DNA of 64,000 nt from contig NZ_BSST01000001.1 in NCBI RefSeq assembly GCF_030161395.1, forward strand, positions 372,001 to 436,000, given 5' to 3'. This stretch comes from Thalassotalea insulae (GTDB taxonomy: Bacteria > Pseudomonadota > Gammaproteobacteria > Enterobacterales > Alteromonadaceae). Position numbers and translations under genes: made by a program. This document shows positions 55,215 through 63,479 of the stretch, one piece after another; within the stretch, counting starts at the first letter, position 1, and each line of letters starts with the position of its first letter. A model generated the notes under the pieces. The model ran no database searches, was not told the origin of the DNA, and was given only the letters and a program-made list of their open reading frames with translations.

Positions 55215-57338
55215 ATGAATAAACGAAGTTTTTTAAAGCTAAGTGCGTTAGCGAGTGGCGGCTTGCTCTTTGGTTTTTCGTTACAAAGTAATTCTCAGCA
55301 ATTACTGTCACCAAATACATTATCGAAATGGCATGAATTAGACGCGTTAATTCACATTAGCGCCGATAACAATGTCACCATCATACTTAACCGAGTGGAA
55401 ATGGGGCAAGGCATACTAACTGGACTACCAATGCTAATCGCGGAAGAACTCGAAGCAGATTGGCAATCGATCAGGGTTGAGCAAGCCAAGGCAGATGAAG
55501 ATAAATACGGCATTCAAACCACTACCGCCAGTATCAGTATCCATAGTGGCTGGACCTTTGCCCGAATGGCAGGCGCCCGAGTTAAACAATTATTAATAGC
55601 TGCGGCGGCTCAACGCTGGCAAGTTAAGCAATCGGAGTGTAAAGCCAGTCAAAGCTTCATTTATGGCCCACATGGACTTAAAATCAGCTTTGGTCGTCTA
55701 GCTAAAATAGCAGCACAATTACCAGCACCGAAAAATGCTAAACTGAAATCTCCAGAAAATTTCACTCTGATAGGCAAATCAGTTCCTCAACTACAACTAT
55801 CAGATAAAGTCACTGGACAAGCGCAGTATGGTATTGATGTCAATGTTAATGGTGCCAAAATCGCCACTATAATTAAACCACCGGTAAGAGACGCAAAGCT
55901 GATAGATTGGCGTGCGCCAGCTAACACCTCCAAAGTAGAAATAATAGCGACGGTAGCAGGACTCGCCGTTATCGGTAATAACTTCTGGCATGTACAGCAG
56001 GCCGCCAGGCAGCTGGAAGTAAACTGGTCAGTTAACGGTTATTCAAAAATATCCAGTCACGCTCTTATGGATAAATATCGAAATCAGCTAGCAAATACCA
56101 CCACAGTCAATAAAAATGGTAATTTTTCTCAAGCTGTTGCTGAAGCTGAACACATTGTAGAAGCACAATTTGAAACTCCCTATATGGCACATGCCACCAT
56201 GGAACCTCTCAATGCTACGGCTATTGTTAGCGATAAGCATTGCGAAATTTTTGCACCGACACAGGCGCCCGATAAAGTTCAACAAGATGTTAGTGAGTTA
56301 CTCGGTTTACCAAAAGAAAAAGTCACGGTAAATGTCACTCTACTTGGCGGCGGCTTTGGCAGAAAATCTTATCGCGATTTTATTATCGACGCGGTATTAA
56401 TCGCCAAGAAAGCAGCTCAACCTGTCAAACTGATTTACAACCGGGAAAATGATATTCGCTATGATATGTTACGACCTGCAACCGTCTACCAAGCAAAAGC
56501 GGCATTAACGGCTAACGGGGAATTAACAGGGTTAAGCCAGCAGGCGGCTGGCCCGTCAATATTACAGTTTTATCAATACCCAAAAGTAAACAACACAGTG
56601 GAAGCGGTTGATTACCTGACCTTTGCCGGTATCGACAGCTCGCCCTACAATATCGCAAATATCAGTAACCATGCTTATACCGACAATGAACCTAAAGGAC
56701 CTGCCGTCGGAATCTTACGTTCAATCGGCCATTCCACTTCCTGCTTTGTCAGAGAATGTTTTATCGATCAACTGGCAGCATACAGTAATACAGATCCACT
56801 GAATTACCGCTTAGCCTTGTTAACTAACAACCACAGAGCAAAAGCCGTTCTGGAAAAAGCTGCACAACTGGCCAATTGGGGTAAGCCTTTAGCCAAAGGT
56901 CATTTTCTTGGCTGTGCGCTATTTGAAGAAAATTATCCCGAGGAAAATTACTACGCCTGCAACGCACAAATAGTTGAACTTTCAATCATCAACAACCGTC
57001 CTAAATTGCATCGCGTCATTAGTGTAGGAGATTTCGGTCGAATTATTCATCCCGACCTAGTGTTCAACCAAATGGAAGGCGGGGTAGTTTTCGGCATGTC
57101 ATTAACGCTATATGATAAAATTACCATAAGCAATGGGCAAGTTGAACAAAGTAATTTTCATGATTATCGACTGCCACGTATGCCTGATATTCCACAAATT
57201 GACTGCTTTATTATGCCAAGTGCGGAAATCCCCTCAGGTGTTGGTGAAAAAGTAGTACCGGCAACCATACCGGCTATTTGCAATGCTTATTATGCCGCAA
57301 CCGGCCAACCGATAACTAAATTACCAATTAATAGTTAG
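55215..57338 (+). CDS. Molybdopterin-binding large subunit, IorB-like oxidoreductase
   Basis: 707 residues. N-terminal signal NKRSFLKLSALASGG is a Tat type with Lys-Arg instead of Arg-Arg. The MoCo-binding family patterns follow: VEMGQGILTGLPMLIAEELEA, VTGQAQYGIDV, VTLLGGGFGRKSYRDF and, near the C-terminus, the catalytic Glu in SGVGEKVVPATIP. It resembles isoquinoline 1-oxidoreductase beta and periplasmic aldehyde oxidases. The actual substrate is unknown. No FAD subunit or XdhC-type maturation gene is near. Confidence 0.9.
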   Translation: MNKRSFLKLSALASGGLLFGFSLQSNSQQLLSPNTLSKWHELDALIHISADNNVTIILNRVEMGQGILTGLPMLIAEELEADWQSIRVEQAKADEDKYGIQTTTASISIHSGWTFARMAGARVKQLLIAAAAQRWQVKQSECKASQSFIYGPHGLKISFGRLAKIAAQLPAPKNAKLKSPENFTLIGKSVPQLQLSDKVTGQAQYGIDVNVNGAKIATIIKPPVRDAKLIDWRAPANTSKVEIIATVAGLAVIGNNFWHVQQAARQLEVNWSVNGYSKISSHALMDKYRNQLANTTTVNKNGNFSQAVAEAEHIVEAQFETPYMAHATMEPLNATAIVSDKHCEIFAPTQAPDKVQQDVSELLGLPKEKVTVNVTLLGGGFGRKSYRDFIIDAVLIAKKAAQPVKLIYNRENDIRYDMLRPATVYQAKAALTANGELTGLSQQAAGPSILQFYQYPKVNNTVEAVDYLTFAGIDSSPYNIANISNHAYTDNEPKGPAVGILRSIGHSTSCFVRECFIDQLAAYSNTDPLNYRLALLTNNHRAKAVLEKAAQLANWGKPLAKGHFLGCALFEENYPEENYYACNAQIVELSIINNRPKLHRVISVGDFGRIIHPDLVFNQMEGGVVFGMSLTLYDKITISNGQVEQSNFHDYRLPRMPDIPQIDCFIMPSAEIPSGVGEKVVPATIPAICNAYYAATGQPITKLPINS

Positions 57339-57347
57339 GAGAAAAGG

Positions 57348-57974
57348 ATGTTTCCACTCGACGTATTTATTACTTACACCGCGGCTTGTTTGTTATTAGT
57401 AATCTCCCCTGGCCCGGACAATTTACTTGCTATAGGTAGAGGTTTAAGCCAAGGCAAGTTAGCCGCGCTCGTTTCAGGGCTTTCCTCCGGCTCCGGGATT
57501 CTATTTCATGTACTCGCCGCCACGTTTGGTTTAACCTTACTGATACAAACATCAATATTTGCGTTTTATCTGGTTAAGTTTATCGGTGCGGCTTACTTGA
57601 TTTGGTTAGGAGTTAAAGTATTACGGGCAAAAAATTTATTTTCACTTGAGCCAGCGACAAAACAACCATTAAAGACAATTTTCTCAACCGGCTTTTTATC
57701 GGCCGCCCTTAACCCTAAACCAGGTATGTTTGTTTTAGCCTTTATACCTCAGTTTGTTAATCCAGAATTGGGCTCGATTACCGCCCAGATGATAGCTTAT
57801 GGCATATGGTTTGCCATATTAACGGCCATTGGCTTTAGCTTAATGGGCGTATTCGCATCTCAGTTAACCCACTGGCTGCAAAACCGCCCTAAACTAGTGT
57901 CTGGGTTAAATATAGGTGCGGGGCTTACTTTTATCACTTCAGGACTTGTTATTACCACGATAAATCAAAGGTAA
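57348..57974 (+). CDS. LysE/RhtB family exporter
   Basis: 208-residue membrane protein with about six helices. ISPGPDNLLAIGRGLSQGKLAAL, read in two parts (near 20-42), is the family N-terminal motif. FLSAALNPKPGMFVLAFIPQFVNP (two parts, near 118-142) is the second. Bacterial members export amino acids or homoserine-like compounds. It starts 10 bp after the oxidoreductase large subunit and may belong to that operon, exporting a substrate or product; that is inference. Confidence 0.88.
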   Translation: MFPLDVFITYTAACLLLVISPGPDNLLAIGRGLSQGKLAALVSGLSSGSGILFHVLAATFGLTLLIQTSIFAFYLVKFIGAAYLIWLGVKVLRAKNLFSLEPATKQPLKTIFSTGFLSAALNPKPGMFVLAFIPQFVNPELGSITAQMIAYGIWFAILTAIGFSLMGVFASQLTHWLQNRPKLVSGLNIGAGLTFITSGLVITTINQR

Positions 57975-58001
57975 ATGCCCTATCTATGCGCCCTAAAAAC
58001 T

Positions 58002-58031
58002 AAAAAAGCCGACCAGCTTAACTGTTCGGCT
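58002..58031 (-). terminator. Terminator of fadD
   Basis: AGCCGA and TCGGCT arms (58007-58031) with internal CAG/CTG pairing; the minus-strand continuation is TTTTTTAG. It also lies past the convergent LysE gene. Confidence 0.8.
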
Positions 58032-58057
58032 CTATCATAACTAAAACTGATTTAAAA

Positions 58058-59725
58058 TCACCTCAACTCCCGACGCAAGATTTTACCGACATTAGTTTTT
58101 GGCAGTTCATCACGGAACTCAACATGCTTTGGCACTTTGTAGTTAGTGAGGTTTTCACGACAATGCTCGATGACTTCTTCTTGGGTCAATGTCTTATCTT
58201 TAGCAACGACAAAGACTTTCACTTCTTCACCACAAATTTCGTGTGGCACGCCAATGGCTGCGGCTTCTAGTACCTTATCATGGCTGACAATAATTTCTTC
58301 AATCTCATTTGGAAAAACATTAAAACCAGAGACTATTATCATATCTTTCTTCCGGTCAACTATGCGGAAAAAGCCGTTTTCATCCATTTCAGCGATATCC
58401 CCAGTAGCTAACCAGCCATCTTTCAGTACTTCAGCTGTAGCTTCCGGACGATTATAATAACCTGCCATCACTTGTGGACCATTGACCCACATTTCCCCTG
58501 ACTCGCCGACAGCAGCATCTGTACCATCCTCTTTAACAATACGAATATCGGTCGAAGACGCCGGTAAACCAATACTACCTGTGTAATGTTGCTGATTATA
58601 AGGACACAAAGTAACTAGTGGTGCACATTCAGTTAAGCCATATCCTTCAAGTAAACGAGTATTGGTGACTTTTTCCCAGCGTTCTGCCACCGGACGCTGC
58701 ACCGCCATACCGCCACCTAATGATACTTTGAGATGACTAAAGTCCAATTGATCAAAACCTGGCGTATTGAGTAAGCCATTAAATAAAGTATTCACCCCGG
58801 TTAATGCGGTAAATGGATATTTGGCTAGCTCTTTAACAAAACCCGGCATATCACGAGGGTTAGTGATCAGTAAATTAGTACCACCTAAGGTAATAAACGT
58901 CAGGCAATTAGCGGTTAATGCAAAGATGTGATAAAGCGGTAATGCCGTGACTACCAGCTCTTTACCTTCTTCAAGCTGAGGTTTAATCGCTGCTTTTGCT
59001 TGTTGCAGATTTGCCACCATATTACGATGAGTAAGCATAGCCCCTTTCGAGACGCCTGTGGTGCCACCGGTATATTGTAAAAACGCTAAATCATCGCCAT
59101 TAAGTAATACTGGCGTATAAGGTAAGCTACTGCCTTTAGTGATCACTTGATTAAAACGTATGGTCTTCGCCAGTTTAAATGACGGCACCATTTTCTTAAC
59201 ATGCTTAACGACAAAGTTTACTACAGTGCCCTTAATCATCCCCAGACGATCGCCTAACGAGGTTAAGATAACTCGTTCAACTTTTGTGTTATCAATTACT
59301 TGCTCTAAGGTATGGGCAAAGTTTTCAATGATCAGCATCGCCTTGGTGCCTGAATCATTGAGCTGATGTTCAAGCTCACGTGCGGTATATAAAGGATTAA
59401 CATTAACTACCGTTAAACCTGCTAGTAATGCGCCAAATAAAGCTATTGGATATTGCAAGCAATTAGGCACCATAATCGCGAATTTGTCGCCTTTTTTTAA
59501 TCCCAGCTCTTGTTGTAAGTAAGCAGCAAATGCTTTAGCTTGTTGCTCCAATTCGGCATAGCTGATCTCAACTCCCATGTTAATAAACGCAGCACGATTA
59601 GCATAAATGCCTGCGTATTTATTAAACAACTCAACTAAAGAGGAATATTTGTCTGGGTCTATTTCAAATGGCACGCCGGGGGGATAACTTTTTTCCAACC
59701 AAATCTTTCGCTCAGCACTCTGCAC
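58058..59725 (-). CDS. fadD: Long-chain acyl-CoA synthetase FadD
   Basis: 555-residue AMP-forming ligase. P-loop-like LQYTGGTTGVSKGAMLTHRN (near 215-234), YGLTECAPLVT (near 355-365) and the C-terminal DRKKDMIIVSGFNVFPNEIE (near 450-470) mark the family. The enzyme activates long-chain fatty acids on entry for beta-oxidation or lipid synthesis. Upstream lie candidate PsrA and FadR operators. In enteric bacteria fadD lies near slp and yoaA, as here. Confidence 0.95.
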   Translation of the reverse strand: MQSAERKIWLEKSYPPGVPFEIDPDKYSSLVELFNKYAGIYANRAAFINMGVEISYAELEQQAKAFAAYLQQELGLKKGDKFAIMVPNCLQYPIALFGALLAGLTVVNVNPLYTARELEHQLNDSGTKAMLIIENFAHTLEQVIDNTKVERVILTSLGDRLGMIKGTVVNFVVKHVKKMVPSFKLAKTIRFNQVITKGSSLPYTPVLLNGDDLAFLQYTGGTTGVSKGAMLTHRNMVANLQQAKAAIKPQLEEGKELVVTALPLYHIFALTANCLTFITLGGTNLLITNPRDMPGFVKELAKYPFTALTGVNTLFNGLLNTPGFDQLDFSHLKVSLGGGMAVQRPVAERWEKVTNTRLLEGYGLTECAPLVTLCPYNQQHYTGSIGLPASSTDIRIVKEDGTDAAVGESGEMWVNGPQVMAGYYNRPEATAEVLKDGWLATGDIAEMDENGFFRIVDRKKDMIIVSGFNVFPNEIEEIIVSHDKVLEAAAIGVPHEICGEEVKVFVVAKDKTLTQEEVIEHCRENLTNYKVPKHVEFRDELPKTNVGKILRRELR

Positions 59726-59837
59726 TTTGCTCTCCTCTTTATACTTGCAACTTTAACTTTAGACGGTATTCACGCGATGTGATTTTAATTATTTTTCTAT
59801 CACAAAGATCTTAGCTTTAATGATAGCGCCTAATTTT

Positions 59838-59854
59838 TTAAACAGATGTTTGAA
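59838..59854. promoter_or_regulatory. Candidate PsrA operator upstream of fadD
   Basis: TTAAACAGATGTTTGAA contains AAAC-N4-GTTT within a longer dyad. It resembles the PsrA pattern GAAAC-N4-GTTTC and lies about 115 bp upstream of the fadD start. PsrA controls fatty-acid degradation genes in Pseudomonas and in many Alteromonadales. Confidence 0.5.
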
Positions 59855-59873
59855 TTTGGAAGTTTTACTTCAA

Positions 59874-59890
59874 TACTGGTCTAATGTCTA
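59874..59890. promoter_or_regulatory. Candidate FadR operator upstream of fadD
   Basis: TACTGGTCTAATGTCTA carries the left half CTGGTC of the FadR consensus; the right half is degenerate. The distance to the fadD start, about 150 bp, is rather far for a repressor site, so this is the weaker of the two calls. Confidence 0.35.
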
Positions 59891-60128
59891 TCATTTTTAC
59901 CGTCTTTTGACGCTTTTGTTGCATAATTAACCTCAAGTCAGCTTAATAAATCTTTCTATAGCTACTATTTTTACTGACTTCTGCATTAAATTCACTTGTA
60001 GTAGAGCCACAACTAGTGTGTAAATTTGCCTTGCGTTCAGCAAAATGATCTAATTACAGATGATAAAAAATATAAACTTATTATATTTCAACTTATTAAA
60101 TACTGCTCAAACCGAGTTGAGATAATGA

Positions 60129-60998
60129 TTAAACTTCAACAGCATTTTCAATAAATGACTGAATCAAGCTGCTTACTTTTTCCGCTTGTTCCATATGAAT
60201 ATGATGACCGCCAGGTAACTGATGCGCGATAAAATTTTGAAATAAAGGACCATATTCAGCTAATCCATACTCAACTAGCACCAGCCCCTGATCACCATAA
60301 ATCAGTTGCACCGGTGCCTGAATATCCTTGATAAATTGCTTCGCTTGCTCAAGTGTCAGTCGATAAGGAGATGTATTTCGTAAACGGCTATCCGCCCGCC
60401 AGGTAACACCGCCCAAATATTCAACCAGTCCTCGTTCCACTATGAGTTTTGCGTCCTGATAACGTAAATCTGATACTTGCCTGCGCGCAGTAATCGCCGA
60501 CTCCAATGATGGATGAACAGGTTTGCGCTTACCTTTTAATTTTAACCGACTGAGCATACCTGAGCGCAACTGCTCAGTGGTTTGTTCGGCCTTAGCGCTA
60601 ATAAAACCGATTGAATCTATTAATGTCAGACTTTTTACTTTTTCAGGAAATGCCGCGGCAAAAGCAGAGGCAATCATGCCACCCATCGAATGAGCGACAA
60701 TATCAATAGCTGGCCATTGCTGCGTTTCAAACAACAGCAAAAGATCATAGACATAATCAATAAAATGATAATGAGCGTCCTGACCACGATGTTCGGAATG
60801 ACCGTGCCCCGGCCAATCAAGCGCGATCAATTGATAGTCATTTAATGTCTGCATTAACGGCGTAAAACTCGCCGCATTATCGAGCCAGCCATGAAGACAT
60901 AATACTAAAGGCGCATTACTGTCGCCTTTTGCTAAGCCGGATAACGTCAACTCCCTTAAATCAAAACTGACTTCCCGCAATCTATCAGTACTACTCAT
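60129..60998 (-). CDS. Alpha/beta hydrolase
   Basis: 289 residues. The oxyanion region PLVLCLHGWLDNAASF (near 29-44), nucleophile elbow VAHSMGGMIASAFAAAFPEK (near 100-119) and late GGHHIHMEQAEKV with the catalytic His are complete. A cap domain near 130-200 is helical and basic (RLKLKGKRKPVHPS). No substrate can be inferred. It is separated by 9 bp from slp, so the two are likely cotranscribed. Confidence 0.85.
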   Translation of the reverse strand: MSSTDRLREVSFDLRELTLSGLAKGDSNAPLVLCLHGWLDNAASFTPLMQTLNDYQLIALDWPGHGHSEHRGQDAHYHFIDYVYDLLLLFETQQWPAIDIVAHSMGGMIASAFAAAFPEKVKSLTLIDSIGFISAKAEQTTEQLRSGMLSRLKLKGKRKPVHPSLESAITARRQVSDLRYQDAKLIVERGLVEYLGGVTWRADSRLRNTSPYRLTLEQAKQFIKDIQAPVQLIYGDQGLVLVEYGLAEYGPLFQNFIAHQLPGGHHIHMEQAEKVSSLIQSFIENAVEV

Positions 60999-61007
60999 AC
61001 TCGATAA

Positions 61008-61583
61008 TTACTTCTTGGCTTTTGCCTTAGCCTTAACGTTTGGTTGAGCATAATAATATCGCCCGCCGTAGTAGGGTCTAGGGTAGTACCATAACGATGG
61101 GGTATACCAGAAAGGCTGATGAAAAACATAAGCATCTACTTTCTGTACCTTTTTCCATAAATGCACTGCACTGGCGTTTAGCACAGGGTACAAATACTCA
61201 TGCTCACCTATCACCCCCTGCTCTGACGGCGCAACTTTACCTAACGCGGTAATGCTGCGACCTTCTTTATAAATAACAGGGTCTAACAAGCCATGATAAT
61301 AAATACGAAAACGCCCTTGAGTTTCATCTTTTACACTCGGGCGAGTTGATGATTTAAGCTCAAAATTAACCACTTCCAACATAGTGTTATTAGCGTGATT
61401 TTCGACTTTTGCAATGACCCCTCCCCAACGGGCCATTTCACCTAAATGTAATTTAGCATTATCACGCACTTGATAAAATTCTGTTAATGGTGTTGATTCA
61501 TCTACTCTTACTGACTCAGGAATATGCACACAAGCAGTTGTGAACAATGCAACCACTGATAGCCCTATCAATTTTTTCAACAT
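61008..61583 (-). CDS. slp: Slp family outer-membrane lipoprotein
   Basis: 191 residues. Signal with lipobox TTAC (C18). Slp/YeaY segments include LHLGEMARWGGVIAKVENHANNT (two parts) and FRIYYHGLLDPVIYKEGRSITALG (two parts, near 98-121). The Y/P-rich C-terminus (YPRPYYGGRYYYAQP, then a Lys/Ala tail) is unusual for the family. In E. coli slp-type genes lie next to tsaB. Function is envelope-related but not defined. Confidence 0.85.
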   Translation of the reverse strand: MLKKLIGLSVVALFTTACVHIPESVRVDESTPLTEFYQVRDNAKLHLGEMARWGGVIAKVENHANNTMLEVVNFELKSSTRPSVKDETQGRFRIYYHGLLDPVIYKEGRSITALGKVAPSEQGVIGEHEYLYPVLNASAVHLWKKVQKVDAYVFHQPFWYTPSLWYYPRPYYGGRYYYAQPNVKAKAKAKK

Positions 61584-61642
61584 AATTATCTTCCTCGTAC
61601 TATGTTCTTCTTAATCGCAATTCTAACTATAAGACCGCGCAG

Positions 61643-62311
61643 TTAAATTTTAGTTTTCATCAATGTCCAAATCGCTAACATGCCTAAAGCACACCATATT
61701 GCTACCCAGATAATCTCAGGTATCAAGGTTAACTGCGCCAACGATGCGCCATCTCCTAGCATTCGACCATCAATTAAATATAAAGGACTTTTGACGCTAT
61801 TAAGCAACACCACTGCAGCAATTATTTGTAACAACCATTGAAAATAATTCAAGTTTTTCAATTTGAACTTTAGCAACACTATTGTCAGCAACACGGATAA
61901 AATAACAAAAGTTAACCAATCAGCGAGCCAAAATACCATAGTAATAATAATCACTAAGGCGATGATACCGCTGAATAACTGCGCCATTCGCTGATGCATT
62001 GCAGCCACCCGATAAATGATCATGCCCCATAAACTGGCACCAGCATAACCAAAAAAACTAATAACAAAGCTGCTACCGCCACGAGTTGTACAAAGCCCAG
62101 CGCCATTAGGGAATAACTGAATGCTGACAATACTGCCACCAGTAGCCAGGGCAGCTAAACCATGACTCATTTCATGAAAGTAGCTTTCAAACCATTTTAG
62201 TGGGATAGAAAGATAAGGGATTTGCATAATGAACGCCGCCATAATTAACACTATAGCAAAGCGATATTTTTCACTAAACTTCATAGTCTCGGAAGTTGTA
62301 ATATCAGACAT
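61643..62311 (-). CDS. Small M50 family membrane metallopeptidase
   Basis: 222 residues with about six hydrophobic segments. The zinc motif H46-E47-M-S-H50 lies in the first part, followed by GLAALATGGSIVSIQLFPNG. This fits the small M50B-like family found in many bacteria. The second metal ligand of the family (an Asp late in the chain) is not clear to me; a candidate lies near residue 180. Role unknown. Alternative start M10 would shorten it by nine residues. Confidence 0.75.
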   Translation of the reverse strand: MSDITTSETMKFSEKYRFAIVLIMAAFIMQIPYLSIPLKWFESYFHEMSHGLAALATGGSIVSIQLFPNGAGLCTTRGGSSFVISFFGYAGASLWGMIIYRVAAMHQRMAQLFSGIIALVIIITMVFWLADWLTFVILSVLLTIVLLKFKLKNLNYFQWLLQIIAAVVLLNSVKSPLYLIDGRMLGDGASLAQLTLIPEIIWVAIWCALGMLAIWTLMKTKI

Positions 62312-62344
62312 AACTACAATATTGTATCAGCACAACGAAAGCCA

Positions 62345-62710
62345 TTAGGCATATAAATCAACACCAAACGCTTGCTCAATGGTTTCGCGTTTAACTATAT
62401 TGTCCACTGATTGATAGGTAGAGACCGCCGTTTGATTTGCCTGAGAGGGTTGATCATAAGAGGTATTTGAACTATTTGACGCCTGATTATTTACCGACAG
62501 ATTTTGCTGTTCACGCTCAACGATGGCAATTGCCTGTTCGTCAATATCCAGACGATTAGCTCGTTGCTGCTCAGCACTTTTTTGCGGCGTTTTCTGCTGT
62601 TGTTGACGTGCCGTTAATCTGTCATTATTTTCATTGACCCGCACTTGATTATCAACGGCTAAAGAACTCGCTGCTTGTGGCGTAAATGAACTGGCGCTAT
62701 TAACTTGCAT
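62345..62710 (-). CDS. Low-complexity protein, unrecognised
   Basis: 121 residues. Gln, Asn and Ser dominate the first 95; the tail is TYQSVDNIVKRETIEQAFGV then DLYA, which looks like a short ordered motif. No signal peptide or membrane helix. Likely cytoplasmic and partly disordered. It sits between the M50 gene and tsaB on the same strand, 46 bp from tsaB. I do not recognise it and coding is inferred from its position and good frame. Confidence 0.55.
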   Translation of the reverse strand: MQVNSASSFTPQAASSLAVDNQVRVNENNDRLTARQQQQKTPQKSAEQQRANRLDIDEQAIAIVEREQQNLSVNNQASNSSNTSYDQPSQANQTAVSTYQSVDNIVKRETIEQAFGVDLYA

Positions 62711-62756
62711 ATATTAAATCTATCAAACTTTTACCAAATCACAAAATAATACTGTG

Positions 62757-63470
62757 TTATTCTCGACCCGGTAACTTTTTCCATGACACAGTATCTCTTA
62801 CATACACAGGTTGTGCCAACTCTGCACTAACGGCGTTTCCGTTGTCAAAATCAGCTTCAGCAATAGTGAGCATAGCCTCAGCATGAGGATATAACACCTC
62901 AGGACTGGTCTGATTGACCGTCAAACCCGCTAATTTTTCCTGATAAGCATCCCAGCCAGTACCGACACCATAAGGCTTAGTATCATCTGCTAACAGATCA
63001 CGCTCGGTTAAATAATGACGAACTTGCTCAGGGGGTAAAACCGCTTCTTCAACAATAGGTGCCATGATGCCATTTGCGTCTAATCGAAAATAGCCTAAAT
63101 AAACCTCTGACATTCGGGCATCAATTGCGGCAATCACTTCAGTTTGCTGATGCTGCTGATAAGCGACTTGTGCCATCGCCTGTAATGTTGATACGCCAAC
63201 CACAGGTAGATCAGCGGCAAACGCTAATCCCTGTGCCACACCAATACCGATACGTACGCCGGTAAAGCTGCCCGGTCCCTGACCAAACACTAAGCCATCC
63301 AGATCCGTTAACTGGCATCCCGCCTGAGTGAGTAACTTATCCACCATAGGCAATAACACTAAACTATGAGACTGAGGACAAAGCTCAAACTGCTGATATA
63401 ACTGCCCATTAAACATTAACGCCGCGGAACAGGCTTCTGTAGATGCATCGATTGCTAAATAATTTACCAT
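62757..63470 (-). CDS. tsaB: TsaB, tRNA t6A biosynthesis factor
   Basis: 237 residues of the ASKHA fold. LAIDASTEACSAAL is at 5-18, followed by GQGPGSFTGVRIGIGVAQGL (near 64-83) and the family end near YVRDTVSWKKLPG. TsaB is the scaffold partner of TsaD in forming threonylcarbamoyladenosine in tRNAs for ANN codons. It follows yoaA by 9 bp, as in E. coli. Confidence 0.94.
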   Translation of the reverse strand: MVNYLAIDASTEACSAALMFNGQLYQQFELCPQSHSLVLLPMVDKLLTQAGCQLTDLDGLVFGQGPGSFTGVRIGIGVAQGLAFAADLPVVGVSTLQAMAQVAYQQHQQTEVIAAIDARMSEVYLGYFRLDANGIMAPIVEEAVLPPEQVRHYLTERDLLADDTKPYGVGTGWDAYQEKLAGLTVNQTSPEVLYPHAEAMLTIAEADFDNGNAVSAELAQPVYVRDTVSWKKLPGRE

Positions 63471-63479
63471 AAATTCTTT

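Larger units (their letters stand above)
59726..60128. other. 403-bp region upstream of fadD
   Basis: No gene. It holds two candidate fatty-acid regulator sites, listed at 59838-59854 and 59874-59890. The remaining AT-rich sequence to the hydrolase stop shows no strong terminator or other feature I can name. Confidence 0.6.
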
